A DNA stretch of 60,985 nt from Planctomycetota bacterium (lineage in GTDB: Bacteria > Planctomycetota > Planctomycetia > Planctomycetales > Planctomycetaceae). Under the pieces are notes generated by a model. It ran no database searches and was not told the DNA's origin. It saw only the letters and a program-made list of their open reading frames with translations. This document shows, piece after piece, positions 1 to 8,424 of this stretch (its first letter is position 1; every line of letters starts with the position of its first letter). The stretch spans positions 1 to 60,985 of the forward strand of contig VGZH01000029.1 of assembly GCA_016872645.1 (NCBI GenBank), in the 5' to 3' direction. Both the position numbers and the translations under genes were made by a program.

Positions 1-2
1 AC

Positions 3-740
3 CGATCGGCGATGTTGTATTGCTCGGCGTTGTCGCGAGCTGGTTTCCATGTGCTGACCTTCGACTTTCGCAATCACGGCGACAGTGATTCGATGCCCGG
101 ATATGTCCCTTTGCATTGGCTAACGCACTTCGAGGTGATGGACCTCAATGCAGTGATCGACCACGTTTATTCGCAACCTGACCTCAACGAACTCCCGTTG
201 GGTTTGTTCGGAATCAGTCGAGGTGGCGGTGCCGCGCTGTATGTCGCAGCACAACGCCCGGAAGTGTTGCAGGTCGCTACGGAAGGAGCCTTCGGATCGG
301 AAATGCTGATGATGGCGCACGCTGAACAGTTTGTTGCGATCGCCGCTCCCGAAGTGATGGCGAAGCTGTTTCCCAAATGGCACTACAAAGTGACCATCAC
401 GCTCACACGCTGGATCAGCCAGCGGCGGCGACGTTGCCGCTATGCGATGCTTGAACGAGTCCTTCCGCAATTGGCTGGCAAACCGACACTCGTGATTGCG
501 GGCCAGCGCGACACGTACGTAATGCCCAGAGTCGCACGGGAGATCACACGCTTGATCGGTCAACCGGAAGCATTGTGGTTGGTTGCAAAGGCCAAGCACA
601 ATCTCGCTCGTTCAGTGAATCCTGATGAGTACGATCGTCGCTTGGTGGAGTTCTTTTCTCGCTTGGAGCCGCCGTTCGACGACTCGAAAAGTTCACTCCC
701 GTCGAAAGCCTCGCACAGTCGCGGGACCAAGCCCAAATAA
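3..740 (+). CDS. Alpha/beta hydrolase family protein, 5' end outside the window
   Basis: The frame is open to the left edge, so the N-terminus is probably missing; the first ATG seen is at 12. The visible part has alpha/beta-hydrolase features: a strand followed by FDFRNHGDS, the nucleophile elbow G-I-S-R-G (serine about 70 residues after that ATG), a late Asp in GQRDTYV and a candidate catalytic His in AKHNL. This order (Ser, Asp, His) is the usual triad order. The family covers esterases, lipases and peptidases, and the substrate cannot be read from the sequence. The C-terminal 25 residues are polar and look like a tail. The haem protein at 772 follows 31 bases downstream on the same strand. 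Confidence 0.75.
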   Translation, partial: RSAMLYCSALSRAGFHVLTFDFRNHGDSDSMPGYVPLHWLTHFEVMDLNAVIDHVYSQPDLNELPLGLFGISRGGGAALYVAAQRPEVLQVATEGAFGSEMLMMAHAEQFVAIAAPEVMAKLFPKWHYKVTITLTRWISQRRRRCRYAMLERVLPQLAGKPTLVIAGQRDTYVMPRVAREITRLIGQPEALWLVAKAKHNLARSVNPDEYDRRLVEFFSRLEPPFDDSKSSLPSKASHSRGTKPK

Positions 741-771
741 CCCAACGGACTCTTCAACCAAAGGGACTCGG

Positions 772-3700
772 ATGTCTCAGGTGCTCACCCATGACCGCCG
801 GCTCAAAGATGGTTGGGCTCATTCACTGGTCCTCGCATCTGCGATGCTCGTTGGCTTGAGGCCGAGCGGAGAAACTCTGGTCGCTGCGGAATCTGCGCTC
901 AAAGCTCCCGCCGGATTCGACGTGCAGCTGTTTGCGGATGACGCACTTGCTCACGACATTCACTGTCTGACGATGGACTCCCGCGGACAAATTACCGTCG
1001 CGGGGAACGGGTTTATCAAGCGATTGATCGACTCTGACGCTGATGGCGTTGCAGACAAAGCGGAACTCTTTGCGGAAGGTCCAGCGATCGGAGTGCAGGG
1101 CATGTACTGGCACGGTCCCGATCTCCTGGCCGTTGGTGGCGAAGGGCTGTTGAGGTTTCGTGATCGCGATGGTGACGGCAAAGCCGATGGCCCACCAGAT
1201 GTGCTGTTGAAGGTCAAGTGCGGTGGAGAGCATCATGCACACTCGATTCAGCGCGGACCGGATGGCTGGTGGTACTTGATCGCTGGCAACGATACCGGGA
1301 TCGATTCCAAATATGTCACGCTGCCGACCGCGCCGATCAAACGGCCAGAGGCGGGTGTGCTGTATCGACTCAAGCCGGACCTTAGCGGTGGCGAAGTGGT
1401 TGCTCACGGCCTGCGAAACTCGTACGACTTCGCGTTCAACCGCATGGCTGATGCTTTCACATTCGACAGCGATGACGAGCGTGATGTTTCGCTGCCGTGG
1501 TATCGTCCGACGCGTGTGCTTCAGTTGCTGCCGGGATCGCACGCGGGTTGGGTAACGCGAAGTTGGAAGCGTCCCGATGAGTTCCTCGACATGCCCCCCG
1601 TGGTGGCGGCTGCCGGGCGGGGTTCACCGACCGGCGTCGTCTGTTATCAGCATCGGCAGTTTCCAGAGAAATACCGCGAGTCGCTGTTCGTGCTCGACTG
1701 GACGTTCGGCCGGGTGCTCGCGTTGCCGCTCGCGCGAAAAGGATCCGCTTGGAAAGCGGAACCGGAACTGTTTCTGTCGTCGGCCGGTGATCATGGCTTC
1801 GCACCGACCGACGCCGAAGTTGGCCCCGACGGCAGTTTGTTCTTGAGCGTGGGTGGCCGAGGGACTCGCGGCGGTGTCTGGCGCGTGTCGTATCCCGCGG
1901 GAAGAAAAAACAAACTGACGGTTGACGAATTGACTGAAGACTCGTCGGCGACCGACAAGCTCAGCGCGTGTCTGACCGCTCCGCAGCCCTTGAGCAGTTG
2001 GTCGCGAGCATACTGGCAACCGTTGGCTCGGCAGCTCGGCCGCGAGCAGTTTGTCGAGACCGCAAACAACGAGGCCTTGTTACCAGCCGTACGGTTGCGA
2101 GCAATCGATGTTCTCACCGAGTCGTTCGGTGGCATCAGCGAAACCGAAGCAGCGGATTTGTCGCAAGCCACGCCGGCCGAAGTGCGCGCGAAGGCGATCT
2201 GGTCGTTGGGACGCACACGCGTCAAGCCGCTTGACGCCGAGGTCACGAATTCGTTTCTTCAGGACCGTGATCCACTCGTCGCTCGCGCGGCTCTCGAGGC
2301 GATCTTGTCGGCTGAGAACGTCAGCGATTGGTCGCTGCTCGTAAACGGGATCGTGCAGCAACTCAGTGGTGACGACCGCTTCAATCGTCTGACGGGCAGC
2401 CGACTCGTTGCGAGATTGGATCAAGCCAGCTTTCAATCGCTGTCACAAACGGTCGTGAAGACTGGTTGGCAAGGAACGTTAATGTACGCCGTCGGTTATC
2501 TGCCACGATCAACCGCCTCCACGAAGTATGGCATTCAACTCGCGGTGCGAGTGCTCGATGGCGATCACCCGGCGAGCCTGAAACTGCAAGCCGCGCGATT
2601 GCTGCAACTGGCGTTGGGGGACATGGTGCCCCCCGCAGGGACGGCTGCGGCGTTTGAGGCGTATTCGACGCGACTCGACCTGTCGGCCTTCGAGCGCGAT
2701 CTCGATCCGTTGCGAGTCCGCTTGACCGAATCGTTTCCAACAGGCGACCCCGAGGTCGATCGCGAGTTGGCGCGAGCGCTGACGATGCTTTCGATCGCAA
2801 ACACGAAGTTGCTCGATAAAGTGCTGGCAAAGATCACCGACGACAGTGATCCGGTCGAGGACATTCACTATTTGCTGGTGGCAGCGCGCATCCTGACCCC
2901 TCGCAATCGAGCACAGGCGGAGGCGATCGCTCGCGGCTTGGTACGACTGGAGCCGAAGATCGTCGCGCGAAAGATGCACCAGGACCTCAACTGGGACGAT
3001 CGCGTCGGCGAGCTGTATCGCGAGCTGGCGAAGCTCGACAACGATCTTGCTGATCAACTGGTCGTGCAGCCGGAGTTTGGTCGGCCGGGGCACGTCTTGT
3101 TCCTCACGCAACTGCCGCAAGACCTGCTGCCGAAGGTCATCGAGCGGTACGTCCAAGCGATCACGGACGATGCCGATTATCCGTGGAACAACGATGTCGT
3201 GTTTCTGATCGGCGAATCGAAACAGCCCGAACATCGTGAATTGCTGCGGCGCCAATTGGAGCAGTTCAAGGTTCGTGGAGCGATTCTGGTCATCCTCGCT
3301 CAGCAGCCGGAGGAACGGGATCGAGATCGATTCGTCGAGGGCTTGGACGAATCACGAGTGGAAGTGCTGACGGCCTGCCTCAACGCGTTGGCTGCGCTCA
3401 AGCCCAACCAGACCGCTGATGAACAGCTCGCGCTCTTGAAGGCGTTGCGACGGTTGGGAACCGATGAGAAGGAATTCCCGATCCGCGACAAGGCGGCGAA
3501 ATTACTGGCTCGAAACTTCGGAAGAGATTTAGGATTCGTTTTTGGTCCGCCCGGCTATCGGCCACAAAATGAAGCGGTTCAGCGCTGGACTGAGTTTCTG
3601 ACGAAGATGTTTCCGGCCGAATCGGCACGCGCGCTGGGAGGAGACGCCGAGACGCTGACATGGTTGACTGAACAGCTGGCACTCGTGGACTGGACGGCCG

Positions 3701-4134
3701 GCGATGTCGAGCGCGGTCGACAACTCTTTGAGAAACGCTCGTGTGCTCAATGTCACGGTGGCCGGCGAGGGCTGGGCCCCGATTTGGCGGGTGTCACCAG
3801 CCGTTTTTCTCGCCAGGATCTGTTCGTCGCGATCGCGCTGCCAAATCGCGATGTCTCGACCCGCTACCAAACGACTCTGTTTGAGACCAAGCGCGGGAAG
3901 GTCCATACCGGCCTGATTGTCTACGAATCGGCAGAGGGCTTTTTATTGCGGAACTCAACCAACCAGACAATCCGCATCGAAACGTCAGACATCGAGACCC
4001 GGCGCACGCTTCCGCAGTCGTTGATGCCTGGCGGTTTGCTCAAGGACTTTCGCTCGGCCGATTTTGCGGATCTCCTGGCATACCTCAAGAGCCTGGGTAG
4101 ATCGACACCTCCGTCAGCAACGACAGCCCGCTGA
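772..4134 (+). CDS. Secreted PVC-type haem-binding CxxCH protein with beta-propeller and HEAT-like repeats
   Basis: A protein of 1120 residues from the ATG at 772; the frame is open upstream to 625, but that part overlaps the previous gene. A hydrophobic stretch near residues 18-28 may be an export signal or anchor. Residues about 45-400 resemble the PVC-type membrane-bound dehydrogenase/NHL-like propeller domain (GFDVQLFADD, RDRDGDGKAD). The middle is rich in helical repeat segments of HEAT type. The C-terminus carries one c-type haem site, C-A-Q-C-H, followed by GPDLAGVTSRFSR and the conserved tail seen in planctomycete haem-binding proteins. Such proteins are thought to act at the cell surface in oxidation of carbon compounds; the substrate here is unknown. 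The histidine kinase starts 40 bases downstream. Confidence 0.85.
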   Translation: MSQVLTHDRRLKDGWAHSLVLASAMLVGLRPSGETLVAAESALKAPAGFDVQLFADDALAHDIHCLTMDSRGQITVAGNGFIKRLIDSDADGVADKAELFAEGPAIGVQGMYWHGPDLLAVGGEGLLRFRDRDGDGKADGPPDVLLKVKCGGEHHAHSIQRGPDGWWYLIAGNDTGIDSKYVTLPTAPIKRPEAGVLYRLKPDLSGGEVVAHGLRNSYDFAFNRMADAFTFDSDDERDVSLPWYRPTRVLQLLPGSHAGWVTRSWKRPDEFLDMPPVVAAAGRGSPTGVVCYQHRQFPEKYRESLFVLDWTFGRVLALPLARKGSAWKAEPELFLSSAGDHGFAPTDAEVGPDGSLFLSVGGRGTRGGVWRVSYPAGRKNKLTVDELTEDSSATDKLSACLTAPQPLSSWSRAYWQPLARQLGREQFVETANNEALLPAVRLRAIDVLTESFGGISETEAADLSQATPAEVRAKAIWSLGRTRVKPLDAEVTNSFLQDRDPLVARAALEAILSAENVSDWSLLVNGIVQQLSGDDRFNRLTGSRLVARLDQASFQSLSQTVVKTGWQGTLMYAVGYLPRSTASTKYGIQLAVRVLDGDHPASLKLQAARLLQLALGDMVPPAGTAAAFEAYSTRLDLSAFERDLDPLRVRLTESFPTGDPEVDRELARALTMLSIANTKLLDKVLAKITDDSDPVEDIHYLLVAARILTPRNRAQAEAIARGLVRLEPKIVARKMHQDLNWDDRVGELYRELAKLDNDLADQLVVQPEFGRPGHVLFLTQLPQDLLPKVIERYVQAITDDADYPWNNDVVFLIGESKQPEHRELLRRQLEQFKVRGAILVILAQQPEERDRDRFVEGLDESRVEVLTACLNALAALKPNQTADEQLALLKALRRLGTDEKEFPIRDKAAKLLARNFGRDLGFVFGPPGYRPQNEAVQRWTEFLTKMFPAESARALGGDAETLTWLTEQLALVDWTAGDVERGRQLFEKRSCAQCHGGRRGLGPDLAGVTSRFSRQDLFVAIALPNRDVSTRYQTTLFETKRGKVHTGLIVYESAEGFLLRNSTNQTIRIETSDIETRRTLPQSLMPGGLLKDFRSADFADLLAYLKSLGRSTPPSATTAR

Positions 4135-4174
4135 CACCGTCGGGCTCAAACGGGTCATCTCCGCGAAGTCAGCC

Positions 4175-7132
4175 ATGACAACTTCAAGAAAACTCAGCCT
4201 CGGTCTCGCAACAACACTCGCTCTCTTGGGACTTTGTGGCCTGACGTTGTTGGTGCATTGGCCGACGGATGAAAGTCTCAACGCCGGCCGGGAAGCGATA
4301 CTTCAAGACATCCGCATCAGCTTTGGTGTCACTTTGCTTCTCATGACCTCGGCCGGAATCGTTGCCGTGGTGACCAGCGTGGCAATCAGGCGTAGCCTCG
4401 TCAACTCGAGCATACCGCTGCCTGAGAACACTAAGGAGCAAATACAAGTTGACGAACATGAACCCGAAAGTGGGTTACGCTACCGCGCGGCTTTTGAAGG
4501 TGCCGCAGTCGGAATGTACCAGGCTGACTTGATCACTGGGCAACTGCTGCGCGTCAATCATCGCTTTTGTTTCATGGTGGGCTACAGCCAGGCGGAACTG
4601 TTGAACGCGCCATACCAGAACATCCTGCACCCTGGGGACCGCGAGTCCGTTCTCAACGGGATGAACCGCTTGTGGCGCGGAGATATTTCGGAGTATCACG
4701 CCGAAGTCCGCTATGTTCGCAAAGGGGGAGATGGTCATCTTTGGGGAGACGTCGTCGTCAATCTCATCCACGATCATACCGGCCGACCAATGCAAATGGC
4801 GGCGGTGATCAATGACATCTCCGACCGCAAACAGGCCGAAGAAAGAGTGCGTGCCACGGAGCGGCAACTACGATCATTCTTGGATAACAGCGCGGTCTGT
4901 GGGTGGATGAAAGACGAAGAGGGGCGATACGTTTTTCTCAGCAAGAATCATCAGCGGCATTTTGGAGTCCGTTTTGAAGACTGGCAGGGAAAGACTGACC
5001 TTGAACTTTTGCCTCAGTCGATTGCCGACCAGTTTCGAGCCAACGATCAGATCGTACTTAAGACGGACCGAGCCTTGGAAGTTCTCGAAGAAACGCGAAC
5101 GGCTGACGACAAGCAGTCTTGGTGGTTGTGCCACAAGTTTCCGTATCGGGACGAAAGTGGAAAACGATTTGTCGGCGGGCTCGGCGTTGATCTCACAGAA
5201 TACAAGCGGATCGAAGACGAACTCCGCCAAAGCGAACAACGTCTCTCGCTCGTGATCCAAGGAGTGAATGTTGGCTTGTTTGACTGGGAACTCGGCAGAG
5301 ACACTGTTCGTTACTCCCGTGAGTGGAAGGGACAACTTGGTTATGCGGAAGTCGAAATCGGAGATCGGTTCGACGAATGGCAGTCGCGTTTGCATCCAGA
5401 CGATCTCGAACCAGCGTTAGAGAAAATTCGAAGGTATCTCGAGAATCCATGGCCCGGCTACCAAACGGAATTTCGCATGCGCCACAAAAATGGTTCTTGG
5501 CGTTGGATTCTCGCACTCGCCACGTTGATCGACGGCCCGACAGGTAAGCCCGTCCGCATGATTGGCATTCACATAGATATCACCGCTCGAAAGGAGGCCG
5601 AGGAATCACTGCGTGAAAGTGAAAAGAGGCTGCGGTTGGCCAATGAGACGGCCAATATCGGCACTTATTTCGCCGATTTTGAGACTGACTGCGTTCGCTA
5701 TTCACCCGAACTTTGCGCGATGCTCGGCGTGGAATCCGGGATCGAACGAAAATTGGAGGACGGATTTCAATTTGTGAAACTGGAAGACCTTCGCCAGGTC
5801 CGCGCAAGCTTTAATGCGGCAATCAACCCAGCAGGAGACGGCCGCCAAGGGGTCGAAGCACGTATCGTTCGTCCGGGGGGAGAAGTGCGCTGGCTTGCGA
5901 CCCACGGGCAGGTGGAGTTCCGTGACACGCCGACTGGCCGCATTCCGTGGAGGCTCGTGGGCGCCTGTCTCGACATCACCGAACGCAAACGAACCGAAGT
6001 GTCATTGCGTCAACTCAACGACGAACTCGAGGAACGCGTCTCCGAACGGACGCATGTGCTGTACGCCAAGCAAGAACGATTGCAAGCGATTCTCAACAAC
6101 GATTTCAATGCGGTGCTGACCGTTGACCGACAAGGACGAGTGGAATCGGTCAATCTTGCGGCTCTGAGCATGTTCGGCCATTCGCTCGATGAAATGATCG
6201 GCCGGCGGTTTCAAGAGTTTGTTCCACTGACCGAAGGTCAAATGCAGAGTGGTGATGGTTGGATGCAAGCGGAAAACGGCTTAGCGGGAGTCATCGGCAA
6301 CAGTCTCGAGGTGGTCGCTCGACGAAAAGATGGTTCGACATTTCCAGCCGATCTGGCAGTGAGCGAGATCACGCACCTCGGTCTTTTCTGCGGCATACTT
6401 CGGGATCTCTCGGAAAACAAGCGGCTCGAACGGGAAGTGGCCGAGGCAACTGCTTTCGAGCAGCGCCGCATCGGTCAAGATTTGCACGACAGCGTGGGGC
6501 AGCAACTCACCGCGTTGACGATGGTGGCCCAGGATTTGGTCGAGTCGTTGTCCCCTGATTCATGCGCTTCCGCCCCGCAACGGCAAGGATTCGACCAGTC
6601 CAAGTTGTCACCGAAGCTATCCCGTCTGTCGCCGGGCGAACTGGCCGAACAGCTGCGGCGGGATTTGCAGAAAACGCTCGAAGAGGTCCGTTCCATCAGC
6701 CGAAACCTGAATCCAGTTCCGATCGACTCGCAGGGACTCATGGTGGCTTTGACGGATCTGGTCGAACGGACGGGTCTGCAATCGCGCGTCTCCTGCACAT
6801 TCGAATGTGACCGTCCTGTCGCGATTGAAGACAATGTCGTGGGAACTCATCTCTTCCATATTGCTCAGGAAGCGCTGAGCAATGCGTTACGACACGCTCT
6901 GGCTCGTGAAGTTCGCATCAGTCTTCAGCAAGACGATTTGCAAATCGTCCTGCGAATCCAAGATGATGGTCGCGGAATACCATGGCCGTTGCCGCAACGC
7001 GAAGGACTCGGACAGCGGATCATGAGAAATCGGGCCGACATGATCGGCGCGACTCTGACCATTGATCGAGCCAAACCTAAAGGGACGATTGTGACTTGCA
7101 CTCTGACAACGGGAATGAGACATCGAGCGTGA
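4175..7132 (+). CDS. Membrane sensor histidine kinase with five PAS domains (NarL/HisKA_3 type)
   Basis: A protein of 985 residues, started at the ATG at 4175 because it begins just after the preceding stop and gives a clean membrane anchor. Two hydrophobic segments (about 8-28 and 49-71) flank a short periplasmic loop. Five PAS-like units follow: first near 103-220, second from about 230, third from about 355, fourth from about 490 and fifth around 640-760. The HisKA_3 dimerisation helix carries the motif GQDLHDSVGQQLTAL with the predicted phospho-His at about 771. The ATPase domain shows an N-box (QEALSNALRH) and DDGRGI. The short loop and many PAS units suggest cytoplasmic sensing (redox, ligand or light); no cofactor residue is evident. 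The cognate regulator lies 94 bases downstream. Confidence 0.92.
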   Translation: MTTSRKLSLGLATTLALLGLCGLTLLVHWPTDESLNAGREAILQDIRISFGVTLLLMTSAGIVAVVTSVAIRRSLVNSSIPLPENTKEQIQVDEHEPESGLRYRAAFEGAAVGMYQADLITGQLLRVNHRFCFMVGYSQAELLNAPYQNILHPGDRESVLNGMNRLWRGDISEYHAEVRYVRKGGDGHLWGDVVVNLIHDHTGRPMQMAAVINDISDRKQAEERVRATERQLRSFLDNSAVCGWMKDEEGRYVFLSKNHQRHFGVRFEDWQGKTDLELLPQSIADQFRANDQIVLKTDRALEVLEETRTADDKQSWWLCHKFPYRDESGKRFVGGLGVDLTEYKRIEDELRQSEQRLSLVIQGVNVGLFDWELGRDTVRYSREWKGQLGYAEVEIGDRFDEWQSRLHPDDLEPALEKIRRYLENPWPGYQTEFRMRHKNGSWRWILALATLIDGPTGKPVRMIGIHIDITARKEAEESLRESEKRLRLANETANIGTYFADFETDCVRYSPELCAMLGVESGIERKLEDGFQFVKLEDLRQVRASFNAAINPAGDGRQGVEARIVRPGGEVRWLATHGQVEFRDTPTGRIPWRLVGACLDITERKRTEVSLRQLNDELEERVSERTHVLYAKQERLQAILNNDFNAVLTVDRQGRVESVNLAALSMFGHSLDEMIGRRFQEFVPLTEGQMQSGDGWMQAENGLAGVIGNSLEVVARRKDGSTFPADLAVSEITHLGLFCGILRDLSENKRLEREVAEATAFEQRRIGQDLHDSVGQQLTALTMVAQDLVESLSPDSCASAPQRQGFDQSKLSPKLSRLSPGELAEQLRRDLQKTLEEVRSISRNLNPVPIDSQGLMVALTDLVERTGLQSRVSCTFECDRPVAIEDNVVGTHLFHIAQEALSNALRHALAREVRISLQQDDLQIVLRIQDDGRGIPWPLPQREGLGQRIMRNRADMIGATLTIDRAKPKGTIVTCTLTTGMRHRA

Positions 7133-7226
7133 ATCGTGGTATGGATTACGCTTCCAACGAATGCTCGTGCTCCGTCGAAGTCAGTAATGAGAGAGTTTGT
7201 CGCCGTTGAATTGAGGAGAGAGCAAC

Positions 7227-7898
7227 ATGCCGCGAAACGAAACCGCCAAACCGGCTCGCGTTCTGATCGTCGATGATCATCCGGCAGTCCGTGAGGCTCT
7301 GGCGTTGCGCATTTCACGGAACGCCGATCTGCTCGTCTGCGGCGAAGCCTCCGATTTGGCGGAGGCTTTGCAACTCATCAGCGAGACAAAGCCGGATGTG
7401 GCTGTCATCGACATTAGTCTGAAGACCGGCAACGGACTCGATCTCATTAAACGCATCAAAGCACGCGGCGAGACTGTGCGGATGCTGGTCTGGTCCATGT
7501 ATCAGGAATCATTGTACGCCGAGCGCGTGCTGCAAGCCGGCGCCTTGGGCTACATCACCAAAGAACAGGCGACCGACAAAATCGTGGATGCCATCCGGAG
7601 AGTTCTGGAAGGCAAGATTTATCTGAGCGAAGCCATGACTGAGAAATTGCTGATCCGCATTCAGGCCGGCAGCGTGCTCGGGCAAGGCCATCGCCCCGAA
7701 GAGCGTCTTTCCGATCGTGAATTGGAAGTATTCCAGCTCATCGGCAGCAGTTTCGACACTCAAGAGATTGCTACGCGACTCAAAGTCAGCCCTAAGACCG
7801 TCGAGACATACCGATTCCGCATGAAAGAGAAACTCAACATCACCGACAGCAAAGAACTTTTTCGGCGCGCCCTGCACTGGGTCGAGGAAAACCACTAG
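7227..7898 (+). CDS. NarL/FixJ-family response regulator
   Basis: A protein of 223 residues. The receiver domain (about 10-130) has the acidic pair D16-D17 and the phospho-acceptor Asp at about 62 in VIDISL, followed by a conserved Lys-containing region (YITKEQ). A LuxR-type helix-turn-helix occupies about 158-215 (LSDRELEVFQLI, QEIATRLKVSPKTVETY). It is a DNA-binding transcription regulator, most likely phosphorylated by the five-PAS kinase directly upstream. A purine-rich Shine-Dalgarno (gaggagag) precedes the ATG. The universal stress protein gene 48 bases downstream is a plausible co-transcribed or regulated gene. Confidence 0.93.
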   Translation: MPRNETAKPARVLIVDDHPAVREALALRISRNADLLVCGEASDLAEALQLISETKPDVAVIDISLKTGNGLDLIKRIKARGETVRMLVWSMYQESLYAERVLQAGALGYITKEQATDKIVDAIRRVLEGKIYLSEAMTEKLLIRIQAGSVLGQGHRPEERLSDRELEVFQLIGSSFDTQEIATRLKVSPKTVETYRFRMKEKLNITDSKELFRRALHWVEENH

Positions 7899-7946
7899 CG
7901 TTTCTTATGGCTCACTAAACGCCGGGCAAACGGACGGGAGAACATC

Positions 7947-8381
7947 ATGGGTTGGCTGCCGAAGAAAGTTGTCGTGGTTCCGGTGGACTTTTCGACGGCC
8001 TCCGCGGACGCGCTGCGGACGGCGATGGAATTGGTGGCGCAGCCAAAAGATTTGCATGTGCTGTACGTCACATTGCCATCGGCGACAATGATGTTCCCGG
8101 AAGGTTGGGCCGCAGAGAACGCTTCCTCACGAACGCAAGCGGCAGCTCAACAGTTGTCGAAATTCTTGGCTGACCATCAAGCCTCCGACGTCACTCAGAT
8201 CATCCGTGAAGGGGATCCCGGATTGATGATTGCCGACTATGCCGATGAAGCTCACGCGGACCTGATCGCGATGCCATCGCATGGTTATCACGGAGTCGCG
8301 CGGGTGCTGCTCGGCTCGGTCACCGAACGAGTCTTGCGTCACGCCAAGTGTCCGATTCTTGTGTTGCGTCGACAGGCCTGA
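7947..8381 (+). CDS. Universal stress protein UspA family
   Basis: A protein of 144 residues forming a single Usp domain. It begins with KVVVVPVDFSTAS and ends with the ATP-binding region SHGYHGVARVLLGS and the C-terminal strand CPILVLRR. The nucleotide-binding signature G-x2-G-x9-G-S is nearly intact; the first Gly is replaced by Pro (MPSHG). Single-domain Usp proteins bind ATP or AMP and act in stress survival. The position just after a two-component pair suggests the system responds to stress or energy state. It converges with the gene ending at 8425. Confidence 0.92.
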   Translation: MGWLPKKVVVVPVDFSTASADALRTAMELVAQPKDLHVLYVTLPSATMMFPEGWAAENASSRTQAAAQQLSKFLADHQASDVTQIIREGDPGLMIADYADEAHADLIAMPSHGYHGVARVLLGSVTERVLRHAKCPILVLRRQA

Positions 8382-8424
8382 ATCGAGATCAGCGGGTATC
8401 GGCGGGAAGAGTCCCCCGCAGACT

